The notes below the pieces were generated by a model. The model was not told the origin of the DNA. It was given only the letters and a program-made list of their open reading frames with translations, and did not search any database. DNA of 64,000 nucleotides from NCBI RefSeq assembly GCF_020524355.2, contig NZ_CP129019.1, positions 2,604,001-2,668,000 on the forward strand, written 5' to 3'. Positions 58,997-64,000 of the stretch are shown in pieces (positions within the stretch are counted from its first letter, which is position 1; each line of letters opens with the position of its first letter). The stretch is from Mesobacillus subterraneus (GTDB taxonomy: Bacteria; Bacillota; Bacilli; Bacillales; Cytobacillaceae). A program made the translations under genes and the position numbers.

Positions 58997-59626
58997 TTAT
59001 CCCACCATTCCCATTAGATATACAACCGTGAAGATGAATACCCATACAACATCGATGAAGTGCCAGTAAAGGCTGGCAACATAAAATTTTGGAGCGTTGT
59101 AAAGGTTCAATCCACGCTTGGAGTTGCGGACCATCAGTGTTATGATCCAAGCCAAACCAAATGCAACGTGACCACCATGGAAGCCAACTAAAGTATAGAA
59201 GGCTGAGCCAAAAGCACTGCTAGTGAATGTGTGCCCGAATTCATGAACATAGTGATTGAACTCATAAATCTCAAGAGCAAGGAAAGCTGCGCCAAGTGCA
59301 ACTGTCAAACCGAGCCATAGCTGCATCTTCTTAAAGTTAAAGTTCTTCATATGGTACATAGCATATACACTTGTCAAAGAACTTGTTAAAAGGAGCATTG
59401 TCGCTGCAAAAGCAAGCGGTATTTCAAAGATATCCTTGGCAAGTGCATGGTCAGCACTAGGAACCTTATCTTTCAATGCAAGATAAGTAGCGAACAGAGT
59501 CGCAAACAGTACTGTCTCTCCCCCAAGGAAGAACCAGAAGCCTAAAAACTTGTTCTTTGCTTCGAGGGTTGCTTTTTCAGGCTCCGCAGGCCATGTTTCA
59601 TAAGTGAATTTTTCTTCAGCTTGCAT
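58997..59626 (-). CDS. ctaE: cytochrome c oxidase subunit III
   Basis: The 209-residue protein has five spans (KNKFLGFWFFLGGETVLFAT; GFHGGHVAFGLAWIITLMVR; YWHFIDVVWVFIFTVVYLM). It is coupled to ctaD by an overlap at the stop codon. Confidence 0.97.
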   Translation of the reverse strand: MQAEEKFTYETWPAEPEKATLEAKNKFLGFWFFLGGETVLFATLFATYLALKDKVPSADHALAKDIFEIPLAFAATMLLLTSSLTSVYAMYHMKNFNFKKMQLWLGLTVALGAAFLALEIYEFNHYVHEFGHTFTSSAFGSAFYTLVGFHGGHVAFGLAWIITLMVRNSKRGLNLYNAPKFYVASLYWHFIDVVWVFIFTVVYLMGMVG

Positions 59627-61497
59627 TATGCCTTTGCCCCCTTATCATGATCATCGTCCATTAAGTCTTCTTTATGAATATGGAATCCATGATCATCTTT
59701 AATTGAACGTACGAACATTGAACCTAAAGTGATAGCCATTCCTAAAATTAAGACTGGTAGTCCCCATGCGTAGTCTGCACGGTACATCGCACCAAATGCA
59801 GCAACGAATAGGCCAAATGAGATAACGAATGGAATGAAAGAGTTATTCGGCATATGGATATCGCCCAGTGGTTCTGCAGGCGTCATTTCCTTCTTGCCTT
59901 CCATTTTCTCCAGCCAGTAAGCATCCAGTCCGCGTACAAGTGGAAGCTGCTTGAAGTTGTAGAATGGCGGCGGAGATGCAATCGACCATTCTAATGTACG
60001 GCCATCGCCCCATGGATCATTTCCGACTTTTTCGTTTTTAACTTGTGTCATGATTACGTTAATTAGTAGAACGATTGTAGCAACCGCCATAAAGATAGCA
60101 CCGATAGAACTGATCAAGTTTCCTAATGCAAGTCCCTGTCCAGGCAAGAATGTGAAGATACGACGTGGCATCCCCATTAATCCTAGGAAGTGCTGGATGA
60201 AGAACGTCAGGTGGAAACCAATCAGGAATAACCAGAAAGTGACTTTACCCAATGTTTCGTTCAGCATTGTACCAAACATTTTTGACCAATATAAGTGTGC
60301 ACCTGCAAATAGAGCAAATACAACACCACCAACGATAACGTAGTGGAAGTGAGCGACAACGAAATAGCTGTCGTGGTACTGATAGTCAGCCGCAGCTGAA
60401 GCCAGCATGACCCCAGTTACACCGCCGGCAACGAATGACGGGATGAAGGCTACTGCCCAGAGCATCGGAGTCGTAAACTTGATGCTTCCTCCCCACATCG
60501 TGAACATCCAGTTAAAGATCTTGATACCTGTTGGAACGGCAATTGCCATTGTCGCTACTGCGAAAATCGCGTTAGCAATCGGACCAAGACCTGTAGTGAA
60601 CATATGGTGAGCCCATACCATGAATCCAAGGAAACCGATCAATACAGTCGCGAATACCATGGATGAGTAACCGAAAAGGCGTTTTCTAGAGAATATTGCA
60701 AAAATCTCCGAGAAAATACCGAAAGCCGGCAAAATCAAAATATAAACTTCCGGGTGACCAAAGATCCAGAAAAGGTGTTCCCAGATGATTGTATTACCAC
60801 CATTTGCTACATCAAAGAAATTAGAACCAAACATACGGTCAAAAATCATTAAGAACAGACCAACAGTCAATGGAGGGAAAGCGAACAAGATAAGTGCAGA
60901 TGTTACGAATGTTGCCCAAGTGAACATCGGCATTCTCATATAAGTCATTCCCGGGGCACGCATGTTAATGATCGTTACGAGGAAGTTAATCCCCCCGATT
61001 AGTGTACCCGCACCAGAAATCTGCAATCCAAGTGCATAAAAATCGATACCGTGTGTTTCAGACGCCATTGCAAGAGAAGCATATGAAGTCCATCCAGCAT
61101 CTGGAGCTCCACCAAGGAACCAAGAAAGGTTCAGGAATACTCCACCAAAGAAGAATAACCAAAATCCTAAAGAGTTCAAGAATGGGAACGCTACGTCACG
61201 CGCACCAATCTGGAGCGGCATAACAGCATTCATGAATGCAAATACAAGCGGCATTGCTGCAAGGAATATCATCGTTGTTCCATGCATTGTCAAAATTTCA
61301 TTATAGAAACCTGCGCTTACAAAATCATTATTAGGTACAGCTAGCTGAATACGGATGAACATAGCTTCAAGTCCGCCTAGGATGAAGAAGAATCCGCCAG
61401 CAATTAGATAAAGGATTGCGATTTTTTTATGGTCAACCGTTGTCAGGTAATCCCATAACGTTGCGCCGAATCCCTTTTTCTGAGCATAGGTACTCAC
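59626..61497 (-). CDS. ctaD: cytochrome c oxidase subunit I
   Basis: The 623-residue protein (GTG start after GGGAGGTAAAACT) has the heme-copper oxidase core: MHGTTMIFLAAMP with the heme-ligand His, WIFGHPEVYILILPAFGIFS with the CuB His-Tyr pair, and HDSYFVVAHFHYVIVGG with heme ligands. It carries additional C-terminal spans and a cytoplasmic tail. It reduces O2 and pumps protons. Confidence 0.98.
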   Translation of the reverse strand: MSTYAQKKGFGATLWDYLTTVDHKKIAILYLIAGGFFFILGGLEAMFIRIQLAVPNNDFVSAGFYNEILTMHGTTMIFLAAMPLVFAFMNAVMPLQIGARDVAFPFLNSLGFWLFFFGGVFLNLSWFLGGAPDAGWTSYASLAMASETHGIDFYALGLQISGAGTLIGGINFLVTIINMRAPGMTYMRMPMFTWATFVTSALILFAFPPLTVGLFLMIFDRMFGSNFFDVANGGNTIIWEHLFWIFGHPEVYILILPAFGIFSEIFAIFSRKRLFGYSSMVFATVLIGFLGFMVWAHHMFTTGLGPIANAIFAVATMAIAVPTGIKIFNWMFTMWGGSIKFTTPMLWAVAFIPSFVAGGVTGVMLASAAADYQYHDSYFVVAHFHYVIVGGVVFALFAGAHLYWSKMFGTMLNETLGKVTFWLFLIGFHLTFFIQHFLGLMGMPRRIFTFLPGQGLALGNLISSIGAIFMAVATIVLLINVIMTQVKNEKVGNDPWGDGRTLEWSIASPPPFYNFKQLPLVRGLDAYWLEKMEGKKEMTPAEPLGDIHMPNNSFIPFVISFGLFVAAFGAMYRADYAWGLPVLILGMAITLGSMFVRSIKDDHGFHIHKEDLMDDDHDKGAKA

Positions 61498-61528
61498 AGT
61501 TTTACCTCCCTTTCAAACAAATCCCCTG

Positions 61529-62602
61529 TTATTTCTGGACTTTCAAGCCCATCAGATATTCTGTTAATGCATCAAGTTCTTCAGTAGAAAGCTCAGGATA
61601 CTTGCCAGTCATCTTGTTTGCTGGCTTGTATGCTTCTGGGTCTTCCAGCCATTTCTTGATATTTTCTTCTGACATATCCAAGACACCAGCAACGCGTGAA
61701 CGATCACCGAAGTTTGTCAAGTTAGGACCCACACGAGCTGCTTCTGGAGCAGTATTTGCCGGAGTTACGGCGTGGCATCCGATACAGCTGTTATTGAAGA
61801 TTTCCTGCCCTTGCTGAGCAGTAGCAGTTTCTGCCTTAACAGGTTCTTTCACTCCTTGCATACCTGCTACCCATTGATCAAATTCAGCACGTGGCAATGC
61901 TTTTACTTTGAAATCCATCAATGCGTGAGAAGGACCGCAGAGCTCAGCACATTTTCCGTAGAAAAGGCCTCCAGCTTCGTCAGCACCTTTGCTGTCAAAC
62001 TCAAGCCAGAACTTATTGATGTTATCTGTGTTTGTATCCATCTTTCCTCCAGCAGAAGGAATCCAGAAAGAGTGCTTAACATCAGAAGCCTTAAGATTGA
62101 AGTAAACCCTTTCATCGGTAGGCACTACCAAATCCTGGCTGGTTACAATTTCCTCATTTGGATACTCGAATTCCCACCAATAAAGATTCGCGCGTACGTT
62201 GATCACAAGTGCATCAGTTTTTCCTTCAGCATTTTTCTTTTCCATAGGAGAAACATCTGCAAACTTAAATGTTGCAGCTACTGTAGGAACAGCAAGAATT
62301 AGAAGCAATAAGATCGGAATAACAGTCCAAAGAATCTCCAGCTTGTGGCTTCCCTCAACCTGCTTTGGAATTTCGTTGTCATTCTTCCTGCGGAACTTCA
62401 TAATGACATAAATAAAAATGATTGTGACGACAGCAATTACTCCCACCATAATCGCCGTGCTCAACAACATAAGTTCATACTGGGATTGAGCAACTTCACC
62501 TGCAGGTCTTAAAGTAGACAGGAATGGCTCACCACAGCCGGACAAGACTAATGCCATCAATGTGAACAATGACAGCAGACGCCATTTAGCAAGCATCTTC
62601 AT
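61529..62602 (-). CDS. ctaC: cytochrome c oxidase subunit II with fused cytochrome c
   Basis: The 357-residue protein has a lipobox (LVLSGCGEP), two membrane spans, a CuA domain (GKCAELCGPSHALM) and a C-terminal cytochrome c with C-I-G-C-H (SCIGCHAV) and axial Met in KMTGKYPEL. It accepts electrons and passes them to ctaD. The fused cytochrome makes this a caa3-type enzyme. Confidence 0.97.
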   Translation of the reverse strand: MKMLAKWRLLSLFTLMALVLSGCGEPFLSTLRPAGEVAQSQYELMLLSTAIMVGVIAVVTIIFIYVIMKFRRKNDNEIPKQVEGSHKLEILWTVIPILLLLILAVPTVAATFKFADVSPMEKKNAEGKTDALVINVRANLYWWEFEYPNEEIVTSQDLVVPTDERVYFNLKASDVKHSFWIPSAGGKMDTNTDNINKFWLEFDSKGADEAGGLFYGKCAELCGPSHALMDFKVKALPRAEFDQWVAGMQGVKEPVKAETATAQQGQEIFNNSCIGCHAVTPANTAPEAARVGPNLTNFGDRSRVAGVLDMSEENIKKWLEDPEAYKPANKMTGKYPELSTEELDALTEYLMGLKVQK

Positions 62603-62703
62603 AGCTTAATTAAACCCCTCTTTCGTAAAAAATCTTATAAATTTGGTTGAAAAAATATATGGAAAAATCCTCTCTCAACAAAGAGTGAATCTCCTAACGA
62701 AGG

Positions 62704-63630
62704 TTAGATCAGTGTGACAATTACCATAGCAACAAACATGACAGTTAAGTATTGTAAAGAATATACAAACATCAGTTTTGCCCATTTTATATCATCTTTC
62801 AGCTTTTCAAGGTAGATTCCCAATACAAGCCATCCAATATTCAGGATAGTTGCTAGAATCATGAATGGCATTCCTAGTTCAGGAATGAAGAATGGTAACG
62901 GAAGCAACGCAGTAACCCATAGGTAAATCGATCTTTTCGTTGCTTTGAAACCTTTTACAACAGGAAGCATCGGTATATTAGCTGCCCGGTATTCCTCTAC
63001 CCTTCTCATTGCGAGAGCATAGAAGTGAGGTGGCTGCCAAACAAAAACGATGGCAAAAAGCATCCATGCCATAACGTCAAGATTAGCGTCCACTGCAGCC
63101 CATCCGATTAGCGGTGGAACTGCACCAGAGATACTGCCGACAATTGTATTGGAGACATATTGTCGTTTTGACCATAATGTATATAGAACCACATAACTAA
63201 ATACTCCAAACAACCCGATAACAGCAGCTGTGATGGTCGTTGTAAGCAGAAATGCGGTACCAATCCCGATCAGCAAGAAACTCATCAACGCAACTTTCCC
63301 AGGTTGAACTCTTCCTGTTACCGTAGGTCTGTCTTTTGTTCGTTCCATTAAATGGTCGATATCACGATCGATGTAGTTATTCAGGCTGCATGAGCCGGCG
63401 ACGATCAAAGAAGACCCTATCAATGTCGCAAGTATCAAATCAATATTATCCAGAAAGCGCGCTCCACTGAAATGAAGAGCTAGCCATAATCCAGTAAAAG
63501 TCGTCATCGCATTGGAATTTACAATTCCCACTTTAATGAGTGCAAGAAAATCCTTCAACATCGTCTTTTCCACGACTGCAGGCTGTCCGTCCTCTAATAC
63601 AGCTTCTGATAAAGCTTTTGAATTAGACAT
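62704..63630 (-). CDS. ctaB: protoheme IX farnesyltransferase (heme O synthase)
   Basis: The 308-residue protein has the UbiA-type N-x-x-x-D-x-x-x-D ([19 protein letters not shown]) and several spans. It farnesylates heme B to heme O for the oxidase. It starts 63630 after AAGGAGGATATGG. First gene of the cta set; ctaA is expected to diverge on the right. Confidence 0.97.
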   Translation of the reverse strand: MSNSKALSEAVLEDGQPAVVEKTMLKDFLALIKVGIVNSNAMTTFTGLWLALHFSGARFLDNIDLILATLIGSSLIVAGSCSLNNYIDRDIDHLMERTKDRPTVTGRVQPGKVALMSFLLIGIGTAFLLTTTITAAVIGLFGVFSYVVLYTLWSKRQYVSNTIVGSISGAVPPLIGWAAVDANLDVMAWMLFAIVFVWQPPHFYALAMRRVEEYRAANIPMLPVVKGFKATKRSIYLWVTALLPLPFFIPELGMPFMILATILNIGWLVLGIYLEKLKDDIKWAKLMFVYSLQYLTVMFVAMVIVTLI

Positions 63631-64000
63631 CCATATCCTCCTTCATCCCTTTTCTTTCAAAATCCTTTAAAGGAAATTTTTACAAAAAAAAGAAGAGTAT
63701 TTGTACTTTATATTTCCGATAGTTTTCACTATTCTCAACGTGTTAAGGTTGTTAAATGTTTGTGTAGAAAAATAAAGCCTACGTTGTATATTAAATCACA
63801 CTTCACAACTTTTTTGTGAATTTTTTTTGAACAAAATTTGACTAATTTGTGTCTTACCGCCATTATCCATAAAGTTTATTTTTATTGCAAGGAATTTTGA
63901 CTTTAAATCCTTAGAATATTTGGATGTCTTCTTTTTACGTATATACATATTCTTGGATAATATTTTCATGTTATTAAATTGCTGGTATAAAAACTCATCG
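63631..64000. other. ctaB upstream region, no gene
   Basis: AT-rich, without a reading frame of note. It contains the 7-5-7 inverted repeat TTCACAA-ctttt-TTGTGAA at 63802-63820, which includes TTTGTGAAT (63813-63821), the ResD consensus. It lies where the divergent ctaA-ctaB control region is expected in Bacillus. Confidence 0.6.
63802..63821. promoter_or_regulatory. ResD-like inverted repeat upstream of ctaB
   Basis: TTCACAACTTTTTTGTGAAT has 7-base arms with a 5-base spacer. The right half is the TTTGTGAAT ResD box. ResD activates ctaA/ctaB in B. subtilis. Confidence 0.5.

Overview
The window is a stretch of a Bacillaceae chromosome (Bacillus sensu lato). The evidence is synteny: read on the minus strand from the right end, ctaB-C-D-E-F-G, a CtaM/DUF420 gene, and then ylbA, B, C, D, E, F (ricF), G, rsmD, coaD, ylbJ, K, L, M, ylbN and rpmF follow nearly the Bacillus subtilis order. 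Strong AAGGAGG-type ribosome sites and frequent GTG/TTG starts agree with this.

Between ylbN (1224) and ylbM (39958), which are adjacent and divergent in the uninterrupted order, lies a 38.6-kb siphovirus prophage flanked by a 15-bp att core (1282-1296 and 39869-39883). The integrase and CI-like repressor are at the right end on the plus strand. A five-operator control region (37499-37713) follows. Then, on the minus strand, come early genes (excisionase-like HTH, small ORFs), a replication module (Sak4-like ATPase, DUF669-like protein, primase-helicase, probable origin, ERCC4 nuclease, dUTPase), an ISL3-type IS, an ArpU late regulator, HNH and terminase genes, HK97-type head genes, tail genes with a -1 frameshift chaperone, two beta-helix tail proteins, and lysis genes. 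The left end carries a small plus-strand cassette (3877-4573) and a minus-strand FtsK-like ATPase plus replication-relaxation pair.

The att core sits inside the 17-bp spacer of the apparent ylbM promoter. Integration therefore replaces the original -35 (TTGTCA) of the tRNA-modification gene tmcAL/ylbM with a phage-supplied TTGTGT, while the divergent ylbN-rpmF promoter stays intact.

To the right of the prophage the ylb genes cover tRNA and rRNA modification, CoA synthesis, a Lon-like PDZ protease, a patatin, the RicF subunit, sporulation-associated genes and a CAP-domain protein. Two genes here carry one-base homopolymer frameshifts (ylbJ/spoVV at a T7 run, and a stalk-domain gene at an A8 run), which are either real lesions or assembly errors. 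The rsmD upstream region encodes a likely structured, C-rich, terminator-ended small RNA on the plus strand. GC-rich dispersed repeats lie at 47.9, 53.3 and 55.3-55.6 kb. The window closes with the caa3-type cytochrome c oxidase operon and its heme O synthase gene ctaB, whose upstream region has a ResD-like TTTGTGAAT inverted repeat.
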